This document shows positions 1 through 9,954 of a stretch of DNA of 64,000 nucleotides, piece by piece. This DNA comes from Amycolatopsis sp. FDAARGOS 1241. Lineage in GTDB: Bacteria > Actinomycetota > Actinomycetes > Mycobacteriales > Pseudonocardiaceae. The number at the start of each line of letters is the position of its first letter. Position 1 is the first letter of the stretch. The DNA lies in NCBI RefSeq assembly GCF_016889705.1, contig NZ_CP069526.1:8212001-8276000 (forward strand), written 5' to 3'. The position numbers were made by a program, and so were the translations under genes. A model generated the notes under the pieces. The model worked only from the letters and a program-made list of their open reading frames with translations. It was not told the DNA's origin and ran no database searches.

Positions 1-666
1 GTGCACGGCGAAGCCCTGCGCGACAACGAAAACGTGATCCCGGGCCTGTACGCGGCCGGCGAGGTCGCGTGCGTGTCGGTGCACGGTTCCAACCGCCTCG
101 GCACCAACTCGCTGCTGGACATCAACGTGTTCGGCCGCCGCGCCGGCATCGCCGCCGCGGAGTACGCGCTCGCGCACGAGCACGTGGAACTGCCCGAGCT
201 GCCGACCAAGCTGGTCGAGGACCAGCTGGCGGGGCTGCTTTCCGAGCACGGTGACGAGCGCGTCGCCGACATCCGCAAGGAAATGCAGCAGACGATGGAC
301 TCGCACGCTTCGGTGTACCGCACCGAAGACACGCTCAAGCAGGCGCTGACCGACATCCAGGCGCTCAAGGAGCGCTACGGCCGGATCACCGTGGCGGACA
401 AGGGCAAGCGGTACAACACCGACCTGCTCGAGGCCGTCGAGCTGGGCTTCCTGCTCGAGCTGGCGGAGGTCCTCATCGTGGGTGCGCTGGCGCGCAAGGA
501 GTCGCGCGGCGGCCACGCCCGCGAGGACTACCCGAACCGCGACGACACGAACTTCATGCGGCACACGATGGCGTACAAGCAGGGCGAGGGGCTGTCGGCC
601 GACATCCGCCTCGACTACAAGCCGGTGACCTTCACGCGTTACGAACCGATGGAGCGGAAGTACTGA
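1..666 (+). CDS. sdhA: Succinate dehydrogenase flavoprotein subunit, C-terminal part
   Basis: The window opens inside this gene; only the last 221 residues are present, so the GTG at base 1 should not be taken as the start. SdhA carries covalently bound FAD and oxidises succinate to fumarate in complex II at the inner face of the membrane. The FAD-binding segment GLYAAGE followed by HGSNRLGTNSLLD is visible near residues 15-40. The substrate-binding motif SRGGHAREDYP with its conserved His and Arg lies near residue 170. The stop codon overlaps the sdhB start by one base (TGATG), which indicates translational coupling. The family assignment is secure. Confidence 0.95.
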   Translation: MHGEALRDNENVIPGLYAAGEVACVSVHGSNRLGTNSLLDINVFGRRAGIAAAEYALAHEHVELPELPTKLVEDQLAGLLSEHGDERVADIRKEMQQTMDSHASVYRTEDTLKQALTDIQALKERYGRITVADKGKRYNTDLLEAVELGFLLELAEVLIVGALARKESRGGHAREDYPNRDDTNFMRHTMAYKQGEGLSADIRLDYKPVTFTRYEPMERKY

Positions 667-1436
667 TGACTGCGGCAACCACCGAAGAAGCTCCGGCGGC
701 GGCGCAGGAGCACCAGCCGATCACGGTCACGCTGAAGATCCTCCGCTTCAACCCGGAGGTCGACAACGAGCCGCACTGGGAGTCCTACGACGTCCCGGCG
801 CAGCCGACCGACCGTGTGCTGAACCTGCTGTTCTACGTCAAGGACTACATCGACGGGACGTTCTCGTTCCGCCGTTCGTGCGCCCACGGCGTGTGCGGTT
901 CGGACGCCATGCAGATCAACGGGATCAACCGTTTGGCCTGCAAGGTGCTCATGAAGGACCTGCTCGAGTCCGGCGGCAAGAAGACCGTCATCTCCATCGC
1001 GCCGATCAAGGGTCTGACGACGCTGAAGGACCTGTACGTCGACATGGACCCGTTCTTCGAGGCGTACCGGGCCGTGAAGCCGTACCTGATCAACTACGGT
1101 CACGAGCCGTCCCGCGAGCGCATCCAGTCCCAGGCCGACCGCGACCGCTTCGACGACACCACCAAGTGCATCCTCTGCGCCTGCTGCACGTCGTCCTGCC
1201 CGGTCTACTGGAACGACGGCTCGTACTTCGGCCCGGCCGCCATCGTCAACGCGCACCGCTTCATCTTCGACTCGCGCGATGACGCGGCCGAGGAGCGCCT
1301 CGACATCCTCAACGACTCAGAGGGTGTCTGGCGGTGCCGAACGACGTTCAACTGCACGGACGCCTGCCCACGGGGGATTCAGGTGACGAAGGCCATTCAG
1401 GAAGTGAAGCGCGCACTGCTGTTCAAGCGCGTCTGA
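666..1436 (+). CDS. sdhB: Succinate dehydrogenase iron-sulfur subunit
   Basis: This 256-residue subunit passes electrons from the SdhA flavin through three Fe-S clusters towards quinone. The plant-ferredoxin-type [2Fe-2S] motif is SCAHGVCGSDAM (Cys72, Cys77, Asp80, with Cys92 beyond); an Asp at the third position is also usual in other SdhB proteins. The bacterial-ferredoxin half has CILCACCTSSCPVYW (Cys168, 171, 174, 178), with Cys224, Cys230 and Cys234 completing the [3Fe-4S] and [4Fe-4S] ligands. It overlaps sdhA by one base and is followed closely by a strong terminator, so it is the last gene of the sdh operon. The membrane anchor genes must lie upstream of the window. Confidence 0.97.
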   Translation: MTAATTEEAPAAAQEHQPITVTLKILRFNPEVDNEPHWESYDVPAQPTDRVLNLLFYVKDYIDGTFSFRRSCAHGVCGSDAMQINGINRLACKVLMKDLLESGGKKTVISIAPIKGLTTLKDLYVDMDPFFEAYRAVKPYLINYGHEPSRERIQSQADRDRFDDTTKCILCACCTSSCPVYWNDGSYFGPAAIVNAHRFIFDSRDDAAEERLDILNDSEGVWRCRTTFNCTDACPRGIQVTKAIQEVKRALLFKRV

Positions 1437-1452
1437 GAAATTCGTGGTCCAG

Positions 1453-1485
1453 AGGCCCTCACCCGGCTCCCGGGTGGGGGCCTTT
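1453..1485 (+). terminator. Intrinsic terminator of the sdh operon
   Basis: A hairpin with 14-base arms, AGGCCCTCACCCGG and CCGGGTGGGGGCCT (one G-T pair), and a three-base loop is followed by TTT. It lies 17 bases after the sdhB stop. Confidence 0.8.
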
Positions 1486-1610
1486 CGGCGTATTGGGCGC
1501 CGTAAATTCAGACATAACTCGCCTGTTCGGCGCTTACACGACCGTGCGTTACTGGGCTATTCTTACGCGTTACCGATGTCTCGGACGGTCGTGCGACGGG
1601 GAACGAACAG

Positions 1611-2534
1611 ATGAGCGCAGGTGCAGAACTGCGGAAGGTGCTTTCACAGCACTTGGCGCCGTTTATCGCCGATCTCGAAGAACTGGTGTTCCGGTATGGC
1701 TACTTGCGGGTGTTCGCCGCGACGGTGGCGGCGCTCGGCAGCGTGGGCCTGCTCGGCGAAGTGCTCGGCATGGAGTGGTTGCGCACGACGTTCGCCAGCA
1801 TCGCGGGCGGGTTGTTCGTCATCGCCAGCGCGATTTCCTTCGCCGGAACCCACAAACTCCGTACGCGAGTGCAACACAGCGAGGAACTTCTTCACAACTA
1901 CGCCGACGCGCTCGCCGTGCGGACGCGCAAGCCCATCGCCGTCCAGGAGTGGAAGCAGGAGGTGACCATCGAAGACAACGGCGACGCGTTCTGCCGGCGA
2001 GTGCTCGTACTCCACGAGGCGAACGACAACGTTCCGCGGTACCTCTCGGTGAACCTTGTTTACTACGGCTCCACGCCGTTGTCGGAACGCAGCCGGAGAC
2101 TGGTCGAGTGCAAGGCTTTCCACGCCGGCCCTGAAGATCTCGATCAGCGCACCCGCGCCAATGCGACGTCCATCTGGTCCTCTTCCTCGAACGGGAAACC
2201 GAAACTCGACCTGTACATCCACCTCGGCACCGCGGTGCAGGAGGGCGATGTGGTCACCGTCGAATGGACGTGGCCGAAGTACTCGGTGGATTTGATGACG
2301 GGAGCGGAACCCGAGGCGTTCGACGTGCTGTTCACCAAGGAGGTCAGCAAGTTCGAACACCGCGTGATCTTCCGCAACGTCAAACACGACAGCATGTTCG
2401 TGGTCCGGAACCAAGGGGCGCAGGGACTGCGGCGGATCCGCCAGGGCAAGGACGTGATCGTGGAGTTCTCCGCCGCGAACCCGAAGATGGCTCACCGGAT
2501 GGGGTTCATCGCAGATTACTCACGGCAAGGCTGA
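1611..2534 (+). CDS. Membrane protein of unknown function with large cytosolic domain
   Basis: The family of this 307-residue protein is not recognised. Two hydrophobic segments lie near residues 32-52 and 60-80, the second starting around TTFASIAGGLFVIASAI. A long soluble C-terminal domain of about 220 residues follows, with alternating beta-strand-like stretches such as YLSVNLVYYGST and LDLYIHLGTAV. The start ATG is preceded by a purine run (GGGGAACGAACAG). The gene stands alone between two terminators. The architecture suggests two membrane passes anchoring a sensory or effector domain on one face; this is inference from hydropathy only. Lower codon bias than the flanking housekeeping genes hints at an accessory function. 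Confidence 0.75.
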   Translation: MSAGAELRKVLSQHLAPFIADLEELVFRYGYLRVFAATVAALGSVGLLGEVLGMEWLRTTFASIAGGLFVIASAISFAGTHKLRTRVQHSEELLHNYADALAVRTRKPIAVQEWKQEVTIEDNGDAFCRRVLVLHEANDNVPRYLSVNLVYYGSTPLSERSRRLVECKAFHAGPEDLDQRTRANATSIWSSSSNGKPKLDLYIHLGTAVQEGDVVTVEWTWPKYSVDLMTGAEPEAFDVLFTKEVSKFEHRVIFRNVKHDSMFVVRNQGAQGLRRIRQGKDVIVEFSAANPKMAHRMGFIADYSRQG

Positions 2535-2540
2535 GCACAG

Positions 2541-2574
2541 AAAAGGGCCCGGAGCCGAGGCTCCGGGCCCTTTT
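2541..2574 (+). terminator. Strong intrinsic terminator
   Basis: A perfect hairpin has arms AAAAGGGCCCGGAGC and GCTCCGGGCCCTTTT, with A-rich and T-rich flanks that would let it work in both directions. It ends the transcript of the membrane protein gene seven bases after its stop. Confidence 0.9.
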
Positions 2575-3045
2575 CGGGTGTGCGATCGGGTGGACCGATC
2601 AGTTCCCACCCGTTTCGGAGCCGCCGCCGTGCATACGAAGTCCATTCACATTACCGAGCCGCCTCTTCACGGCCCTCCGGGAGCGCTGACACTACCCGGT
2701 CGCCGGTCGGTCGGCATGACGGGCCACCCGTCGGGAAATCCGGTTACCGAGGGGCGTCGGGTGCATTCACCAAGCCATGACCGGAGAACGTGTTGTGCTT
2801 CGCCGAAGCGCACCGGACGAGCCCGGCTCCGGCGTGGACACGGCAGGTGCCCGGCGCTGCGCGGATCGGCTCGAGCGAACGCGCGAAGCGGGTGCGCTGC
2901 CCGCCCGAGTACGCCCGTCACGGCCGCAGCCTACGTCAGGCACGACAGAAGCCGGGCGCGCCACGCCGAAAGTGGCGACGAGAGCGGCAGGCGGCAACCC
3001 GACGCGACGTACCGCCGAACAGCACGTACCGCGAACGCAATGAGC
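2575..3045. other. Gene-poor stretch, nothing convincing seen
   Basis: About 470 bases lie between the terminator and the SCO4848-like gene. Several short open frames exist on both strands, for example from an ATG at 2777. None has a clear ribosome binding site, a recognisable domain or the strong third-position GC bias of its neighbours. No terminator or RNA gene was recognised. Confidence 0.5.
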
Positions 3046-3309
3046 TCAGGCGCCGGGAGAAGTCTGTTCCTTCGATCGGGCGGCGCGCGAAGCCCGCAGC
3101 GCCCGCCAGCCGATGACGCCGATGATCGTGCCGAGCACGAAGGAAACGACCGTCAGCACGGCGTGCACGATGAAGTACCCGGTGGCCGAGCCGTCCGCCG
3201 CCCAGGACTGGTCGCTCGCCCAGAGGTTCTTGGCGAAGGTGATCCAGATGATCCAGGACCACACCCCGAAGGCGAGAAAGAAGATCGCTGTACCTCGCGA
3301 AATACGCAT
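3046..3309 (-). CDS. SCO4848-like small membrane protein
   Basis: This 87-residue protein has two membrane helices, about residues 8-26 (starting IFFLAFGVWSW) and 45-67 (FIVHAVLTVVSFVLGTIIGV), and a short basic tail. It matches the SCO4848 family of actinobacterial membrane proteins, whose gene sits beside the DD-carboxypeptidase and near sdhAB in Streptomyces as it does here. That conserved neighbourhood is my main reason for the name; function is unknown. An AAGGAC sequence upstream of the ATG serves as ribosome binding site. It is divergent from the carboxypeptidase gene, so a 43-base region must hold both promoters. Confidence 0.85.
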   Translation of the reverse strand: MRISRGTAIFFLAFGVWSWIIWITFAKNLWASDQSWAADGSATGYFIVHAVLTVVSFVLGTIIGVIGWRALRASRAARSKEQTSPGA

Positions 3310-3340
3310 GTCCTTGAGTATGCAACCGGCACCGCGACGC

Positions 3341-3346
3341 TAGATT
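3341..3346 (+). promoter_or_regulatory. Putative -10 element of a leaderless transcript
   Basis: The hexamer TAGATT ends exactly six bases before the GTG start of the carboxypeptidase gene. This spacing places transcription start at the G of GTG, the arrangement of leaderless actinobacterial mRNAs. No good -35 element is seen. Confidence 0.5.
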
Positions 3347-3352
3347 GCGTGG

Positions 3353-4597
3353 GTGCACAGCGCATTCCCCACGTCACTTCGGGTTCTCGCCGCGACGCTC
3401 ACCGCCGGCCTCCTGGCCGTCGCCGCGCCCGCCGCCGCGACGGCGGCCACGCCCGCGCCCGCGCAGGCCCAGCCGTGCGCGGACCAGTCCGCGCCGCCGC
3501 CCCCGGTGGACACGTCGGAGAGGCCTGCACCGGGCAAGCCGGCACCGGCGCCGCTGCCCGTGCCGAACGAACCCGTCGGCGGGATCCTGATGGGCGGCTG
3601 CGGGCTGGTCCTGCCCGGGGGCGCACCGAACCCGCCGGACGGTGACACGGCCGCTTCCTGGCTCGTGCAAGACCTCGACACCGGCGACGTCATCGCGGCG
3701 AAGGACCCGCACGCGCGCGAGCGGCCGGCGTCGCTCATCAAAACGCTGCTCGCGCTCGTGGTCACCACGGAGCTCAAGCCCGACCGGATCGTGGTGCCGA
3801 CGAAGGAGGACGCCGAGCAGGAGTGCACCTGCGTCGGCATCGTCGCGGGCGGGCGCTACACCGTCGACCAGCTGCTGCACGGTTTGCTGATGCACTCGGG
3901 CAACGACGTCGCCCACGCGTTCGCCACGGCGCTCGGCGGCGTCGACGCGACCACCACGAAGATGAACCTGCTGGCCAAGCGCATCGGCGCGACCGACACG
4001 CGCGCGGCCACGCCATCAGGCCTCGACGGGCCGGGCATGTCGACGTCGGCCTACGACCTGAGCCTGATCTTCCACTACGCGATGAAGCAGCAGGAGTTCG
4101 CGCAGGCCGTCGCCACGAAGGCGTACACGATTCCGGCGATCGGCGGGAAACCCGCCATTCCGGTCTACAACGACAACAAGCTCCTCGGCGTCTACCCCGG
4201 CTTCCTCGGCGGCAAGACGGGCTTCACCGACGACGCCCGCCACACCTACGTCGGCGCCGCGCAGCGCGACGGCCACCGGCTCGCCGTCGTGATGATGCGC
4301 GCCGAGCAGCGGCCCACGCGGGTCGTCGACCAGGCGGCGAAGCTGCTCGACTATGGCTTCGCGCTGCACGAGAACCACGCGGCGCCGGTCGGGCGCATCG
4401 CGTACGAAGCACTTGTCGCGACGGCACCGCCCGCTCCCCCGGCCAACGTCGCCGCCGCGGGCGCGGGGTCGACCGCCGCACCGGCGAAGAACGACTCGTT
4501 CGGCACCACGGGCTGGATCCTCACGCTGGTGGTGTTCGTCGTCATCGTCGCCGGGTTCGTGATCGGGTACCAGCGCAAGAAGCAGGCGCGGGGCTAA
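3353..4597 (+). CDS. D-alanyl-D-alanine carboxypeptidase (peptidase S11)
   Basis: The 414-residue penicillin-binding enzyme trims the terminal D-Ala of peptidoglycan stem peptides outside the membrane. A signal peptide covers residues 1-32, followed by a Pro/Ala-rich linker to about residue 95. The three hallmark motifs are present: SLIK at 127-130 (nucleophile Ser127), SGN at 182-184 and KTG at 288-290. A C-terminal membrane helix (about 387-406, GWILTLVVFVVIVAGF) with a basic tail anchors it, as in other DacA/DacC-type proteins. The GTG start lies six bases after a -10-like hexamer and has no Shine-Dalgarno sequence. All catalytic residues are intact. Confidence 0.95.
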   Translation: MHSAFPTSLRVLAATLTAGLLAVAAPAAATAATPAPAQAQPCADQSAPPPPVDTSERPAPGKPAPAPLPVPNEPVGGILMGGCGLVLPGGAPNPPDGDTAASWLVQDLDTGDVIAAKDPHARERPASLIKTLLALVVTTELKPDRIVVPTKEDAEQECTCVGIVAGGRYTVDQLLHGLLMHSGNDVAHAFATALGGVDATTTKMNLLAKRIGATDTRAATPSGLDGPGMSTSAYDLSLIFHYAMKQQEFAQAVATKAYTIPAIGGKPAIPVYNDNKLLGVYPGFLGGKTGFTDDARHTYVGAAQRDGHRLAVVMMRAEQRPTRVVDQAAKLLDYGFALHENHAAPVGRIAYEALVATAPPAPPANVAAAGAGSTAAPAKNDSFGTTGWILTLVVFVVIVAGFVIGYQRKKQARG

Positions 4598-4648
4598 CCA
4601 GTGGTGTCCGGGGACGTTGTCCTTGGGTGAGGTCGGCCTGTCGTCGCG

Positions 4649-5119
4649 TCCGGGCAGATCGTCGAGCACGGCTGGCGCGCCACCACCGCGGCGCGGATCT
4701 TCCTGGTCGCCCCACGCACGGCCCGCAAGTGGGTGATCCGCTATCGCGACGAAGGAGCGGCCGGCATGGTCGGCCGCAGCTCCCGACGACAGCACAGCCC
4801 CACCCGACACCTGGAGTACTCGTGCGCCGGATCGCGGCCCTGCGGGAGCACCAGCGGCTCGGACCGGCACAGATCGGTGGCCGGCTCGCCTCCACCGCGC
4901 GCGGTACTGACCCGCTGCCGGATCAACCCCCGCATCGACCGGGTCACCGGCGAACCGTTGCGTCGCTGCGAACACGACCACCCCGGCTCACTCATCCACG
5001 TCGACGTCACCAAGTTCGGCAACATCCCGACGGCGGCGGCTGGCGCTACGTCGGCAAATCGCGGGCAAACGCCGCACACAGACCGCGCACCGCACCGGGC
5101 AACGCGACCGACGCCGTAG
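4649..5119 (+). pseudogene. Degenerate IS481-family transposase remnant
   Basis: Pieces of an IS481-type transposase can be read by switching frames. The helix-turn-helix part (VEHGWRATTAARIFLVAPRT, then KWVIRYRDEGAAGMVGRSS) is in one frame from about 4650 to 4815. RRIAALREHQRLGPAQIGGR follows in the next frame. LTRCRINPRID and HVDVTKFGNIP return to the first frame, and DGGGWRYVGKSRAN is shifted again. At least three frameshifts, plus apparent loss of the region between the helix-turn-helix and DDE parts and of the C terminus, make it non-functional. It lies between the carboxypeptidase and the YihY gene. No terminal inverted repeats were found. Confidence 0.85.
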
Positions 5120-5180
5120 CGCCATCGGCGGCCACCCACCCATCACCCGACCAACTACCCTGCCTGGACATACATCACAG

Positions 5181-6194
5181 CTAACCCCGCCTGCGCCCGA
5201 ACCAGCCGAGCAGGGCGCCCACGCCGAACACGCCCGCGGCGGCGCCCATGCCGAACCCGCGCTGGACGGTCACGCGCGGCTCCAGCAGCACCGGCGCCGG
5301 CGGGCGCACGACCTTGCGCTGGTTCTCGCGCGCCGTCGCCGTCCACGCGGTCACGAGGAGCAGGAAGCGCGACACGAGGTTCGCGAACACCAGCAGACCG
5401 ATGATCGGGCCGAAGATGGCGGCGGCCGGCGACTGCGTCACGCTCTTGAGGTAGATCGTGGCGACCTGCTGCAGGATCACGAACCCGATCGCGGCGACGA
5501 TCGCGCCCGTCACCGCGCTGCGCATCGCCACGTGCTCACGCGGCAGGCGCGCGATGACCCACAGGAACACGAGCGCGTTGGCGGCCAGGCCGAGGATGAT
5601 CGTGGCCACCCGCAGCACCCAGACCGCCCACGTCTGGTCCTGAAGGCCGACCAGCTCCAGCAGGTACTGACCGACGCCGCTGCCCGCGGCCGTCACGGCG
5701 AACGACACGATGAGCGCGATGCCCAAGCCGACGAGGGACAGCAGGTCCTTGATCGTCGTCTTCACGAACGGCTGCTGCTTCTTCTCCTGGCCCCACTGCG
5801 CTGTGAGGGCATCGCGGAGGTTCGACATCCAGCCTATTCCCGAGTAGAGGGCCAGCAGGAGACCGAAGATCCCGATGCCGCTGCCCGAAGAGATGGCCGC
5901 GTTCACGATGGTCATGACGAGGTCCTGCAGGCCTTCCGGCACCGAGTTCTTGATTCCGTCGGTGATCTTGCCGATCACGGCCTGGTTGCCGCCCACGACC
6001 TTGCCGATGACGGTGAACGCCACCATGAAGATGGGGAACACCGAGAGCACGCTGAAGTACGTGATGGCGGCGGCGTAGTGGTTGCCGTAGTGCTCGCCGA
6101 AGGATTCGTTGGCTCGGATCAGGTGATCCAGCCACGGGTACTTCCGCCGCAGCCGAGGCAGCAGCTTCTCCTGGTCACCGTTTTTGTTCGCCAC
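5181..6194 (-). CDS. YihY/virulence factor BrkB family membrane protein
   Basis: The 337-residue protein belongs to the YihY/BrkB family (formerly annotated ribonuclease BN), inner-membrane proteins of uncertain, possibly transport-related, function. Evidence includes the N-terminal amphipathic lead, HYAAAITYFSVLSVFPIF around residues 39-56, the conserved GSGIGIFGLLLALYSGIGWM segment and about six hydrophobic stretches. The soluble C-terminal tail carries a final glycine-rich hydrophobic segment. Its start is ATG at 6194 with weak upstream purines. The kinase-like gene upstream lies on the same strand; if that gene is read without a frameshift the two overlap by 76 bases. Confidence 0.93.
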   Translation of the reverse strand: MANKNGDQEKLLPRLRRKYPWLDHLIRANESFGEHYGNHYAAAITYFSVLSVFPIFMVAFTVIGKVVGGNQAVIGKITDGIKNSVPEGLQDLVMTIVNAAISSGSGIGIFGLLLALYSGIGWMSNLRDALTAQWGQEKKQQPFVKTTIKDLLSLVGLGIALIVSFAVTAAGSGVGQYLLELVGLQDQTWAVWVLRVATIILGLAANALVFLWVIARLPREHVAMRSAVTGAIVAAIGFVILQQVATIYLKSVTQSPAAAIFGPIIGLLVFANLVSRFLLLVTAWTATARENQRKVVRPPAPVLLEPRVTVQRGFGMGAAAGVFGVGALLGWFGRRRG

Positions 6195-6249
6195 CGTAAA
6201 ACGCTAACCACGGTGGGTGAGGGCCGCAACGCGAGCGGGCCCGCGCGGG

Positions 6250-6760
6250 TCAGGCGATGCTGGTCAGAAAGGCGCGGTACGCGTCGTCCACCCGGCCGGA
6301 GGACGTTCCGACGACCCGCGCCCGCGGCCGCTTCGAGGAACGCTTCGAGCCGGTCATACAGCGCGGCGACCTCGGCGGTACCGGTTTCGTGGTGCTCGGG
6401 CCGAAGTGGGCGCTCGGCGAAGCGGCGCAGCACGTTGTCGCGGGTGTCCCAGAGGACGACCTCGAAGAACTCCGCTCCGACGTCGTGCGCGAGTTCTTCA
6501 AGCCGCACCAGGAACTCCGAGCGGGCCAGCAGTTGCGGGACGACCACGTCGTGGCCTGCCGTCAGGTGCGCGCGGGCGGCAGCGAGTGCCAGTTCACGCG
6601 CGGCGAGGCCCGACTCGCGCGGCTGCTCGCGCCAGCCGCCGACGAGGGAGCGCACGCGGTCGACGTCGAGGTTCAGCGTCGGCGGGCACGACTCGGCGAA
6701 CCGCTCCGCGACGGTCGACTTGCCGATCGCGGGCGGTCCGTTGAGGACGATCAGGCGCAC
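6250..6760 (-). CDS. P-loop NTPase/kinase-like protein with probable 3' frameshift
   Basis: This encodes a small nucleotide-binding protein resembling shikimate- or gluconate-kinase-like ATPases. A Walker A motif GPPAIGKST lies at residues 8-16 and a Walker-B/substrate segment LDVDRVRSL near 31-39; substrate is unknown. The GTG start abuts the TAG of the lipoprotein gene. The GTG frame runs on to 6119 and into the YihY gene. Shifting one base near 6320-6330 gives a family-like ending (RVDDAYRAFLTSIA) with a stop at 6250. The length of 511 bases is one more than a multiple of three. I therefore infer a single-base insertion or a sequencing error in a GC-rich run. Confidence 0.65.
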
Positions 6761-8020
6761 CTAGACCCCGCGGAAGCTCTGCGCGATCTGCTGCCCGGCG
6801 GGCAGCAGCGCGCTGGTGGCCTCCCCGAGCGCGAGCCCGTTGGGATGTCCGTCGTGATCGGCCAGCTGCAGCTCGAACGCGAAGCGGCCCTTGCGGAAGA
6901 TCAGCACGCCACGGGTCTTCACCGACAGGGTGTCGGTCATGATCTTCGACTCGTCGCCGACCTGGGCCGCCGGAGCCTGCCCGCCGTGCGCGCCCGCGAT
7001 GTTCTCGACGTACTTCTTCGCCCCGTCCTCGGAGAGGAAGCTCGTGACCCGCAGTGCGAGCGCCTTGCGGGAGAGCTCGTCGTCCTGACCGGTGCCGCGT
7101 TCGCACTCGAGAGCCACGTAGTTGTACGGCTGCGTCTCGTGCGGGAAGACGACATCGCCGACCGAGGTGCCCGGCAGCTCGGAGACGAGCGGCGAGGCGT
7201 CCGCGCCGATCGGAGGGGTGACGACGTCGGGCGTGAGCAGCGGGCACGGCTGCGCGACCGGCTGCGGGAACACCGGGCTCGAGTAGTCGATCGTGCTCGG
7301 GCCGGCGGGGTGGCGGGTCTGCGCCTGGAGGTTCTGCATGACCCGCTTGGCGATGGCCTGCAGCTGGCCCGCGTTGCCGGGACCCTTGAGGTCGAAGTCG
7401 AAACTGGCCACGGTGTCACCGAGGACCACGGCCGCCTCGCCCGACGCGTCCGGCTCCGGGACGTCGCGGCGCTTCGAGAACAGCCTGACCGAGCCGAGCG
7501 TGATGCTCGGGTGCACGCCGTCGTAGGCAGCGGCCGCCCCGGCGGCCGACGGCACGTACGCCGGCTGCGAGACGGCGACGGCCAGGGTTTCCTGCAGCGT
7601 GCCGTCCGCGGAGCGGAGGCTGTAGTTGAACTTGTCGAGCGCCAGGCCGCCGGCCTGCGAGTACGTGATGGCCGAGGTCTTGAGCGGACCCGGACCGTCA
7701 CCGACGAGGTAGCTGCGCTGGAAGGTGACGACGTTCGGGTCCGGCCGCGGGTCGACCTTCACCCCGAGCGAAGTGAGGTCGGTCCACGACAGCAGGTTGC
7801 ACGCCTCGATCACCGGCTTGCCGCCGAGCTACCCGGGCTGCGCGTTCGCCTTTTCCTTCACGAGCGCGGGATCCGGGTCGGTGGCGCCCTCGTACCCTGG
7901 CCGTGTCGTCGTCTGGCCGTCGCCCACCGGCGACGCCGATTGCTTGTCCGCAGTGGACGTTCCGCAGCCGGCAGCCAGCACGGAGGCAGCGAGGAGCCAC
8001 GCGCCTGTTTTCAGTTTCAC
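6761..8020 (-). pseudogene. Secreted lipoprotein, DUF3558-like, interrupted by in-frame TAG
   Basis: The GTG at 8020 opens a lipoprotein signal peptide with lipobox LAAGC and 63 codons, ending in TAG at 7829-7831. The same frame continues without shift as LGGKPVIEACNLLSW for 350 more residues to 6761. One amber codon therefore splits an otherwise intact gene of about 419 codons. Two Cys-Leu-Leu patterns (EACNLLSWTDL and QPCPLLTPDVV) suggest duplicated DUF3558-like modules, a family of actinobacterial cell-surface lipoproteins. That assignment is tentative. Either the gene is dead, or the TAG (one change from CAG) is an assembly error, or the downstream part starts at GTG 7813 without an export signal. 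Confidence 0.7.
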
Positions 8021-8044
8021 CTTTGTCCCCCGACAAACGGCTGA

Positions 8045-9181
<1,137 letters not shown>

Positions 9182-9204
9182 TCAGCGGCCCTGAGCGCGA
9201 CCGA

Positions 9205-9549
9205 TCAGGGGTGCCGCACCGGCGCGAGCGGCCGGGTGGGGTCCTCGGCGTCGGCGACGGCGGCCTCCGGCGCCACGACAGCGGCGGCGGTGGCGACGGC
9301 GGCACGGGCCTTGCGGCGCTGCCGCAGCACGCCGAGGGCCATACCGACGATGCCCAGCGCCACGGCCACCAGGCCGACCGGCCCGAGCATGCCGAAACCA
9401 GCCCAGCTGGTCTCTTCGCGGGCAACGTTGTCGTCGGCCAGAGCCGTGCCGCTGCCGGCGAGCAGCAGAACAGCCGGCAGGGCGACGAGGGTCGCCGACC
9501 GAGCCGAGCGCAGAGTGGACCGCAACAGGAGATGACCTGGGTTGCGCAC
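9205..9549 (-). CDS. Small exported or membrane protein of unknown function
   Basis: The 114-residue product has a signal-peptide-like N terminus (TLVALPAVLLLAGSGTALA, cleavage plausible after ALA). A short linker leads to a second hydrophobic helix (MLGPVGLVAVALGIVGMAL) and an Ala/Val-rich tail. No family is recognised. The GTG start is supported by a strong GGGAGG eight bases upstream. The gene stands alone upstream of trpS on the same strand. A TTGACA-like hexamer at 9633-9638 could be its -35 element, but no matching -10 element was found. Confidence 0.6.
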   Translation of the reverse strand: MRNPGHLLLRSTLRSARSATLVALPAVLLLAGSGTALADDNVAREETSWAGFGMLGPVGLVAVALGIVGMALGVLRQRRKARAAVATAAAVVAPEAAVADAEDPTRPLAPVRHP

Positions 9550-9650
9550 CGGAGTGCCTCCCGCGAAATGACGTTCCTGGCGAGATCTCTCACCCGTAAG
9601 GATGAGCGTTGTCGTGAAAAAACTACCGAGTGTGTCAAGACCTGTCGGTT

Positions 9651-9756
9651 CTGATCAACTCGGGCGCCGAGACTAGCGCCCGTCCGGGGAGCCCTGGCGC
9701 CCGCCCCTGCGCTACCGGCATCACCGGTGGTCAGCGCTCTGCAGCGAGTTGATCAG
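9651..9756. repeat. Distant 12-bp perfect inverted repeat
   Basis: CTGATCAACTCG at 9651-9662 is the exact reverse complement of CGAGTTGATCAG at 9745-9756. The 82 bases between them contain no gene. The region is the divergent intergenic space between the small exported protein and the chitinase. The arms may be paired operator sites or the base of a large stem-loop. Confidence 0.5.
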
Positions 9757-9929
9757 TCCCCGCCGTGACCGGAATCGGTCGCTCCGACGGCGGTCGCGGA
9801 ACCGGCGACGCCCGCTCCCGGTCGCTCGGCGCGCGCGAAACATGAGACACATTCACTCATCCGGCGGCACCGGGCTGCGAACAGAAAGTTATTCACCAAC
9901 GTTCTTGCTCTGTTCGCGGCTTCTCGATC

Positions 9930-9953
9930 TTCAAGCGGTTCCGACCGCTTGAA
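9930..9953. promoter_or_regulatory. Candidate operator upstream of chitinase gene
   Basis: A perfect 9-bp inverted repeat, TTCAAGCGG and CCGCTTGAA, is separated by six bases. It lies 66 bases before the chitinase start, next to the dre-like site. The symmetry fits a dimeric repressor or activator; which protein binds is unknown. Confidence 0.5.
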
Positions 9954-9954
9954 C

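Noticed and set aside
2777..3043. 88-codon plus-strand ORF
   Set aside because: Weak third-position GC bias, no ribosome binding site and no recognisable domain.
9610..9638. Sigma-70-type promoter with TTGACA for the small exported protein
   Set aside because: A TTGACA hexamer is present at 9633-9638 on the minus strand, but no acceptable -10 element is found at 16-18 bases.
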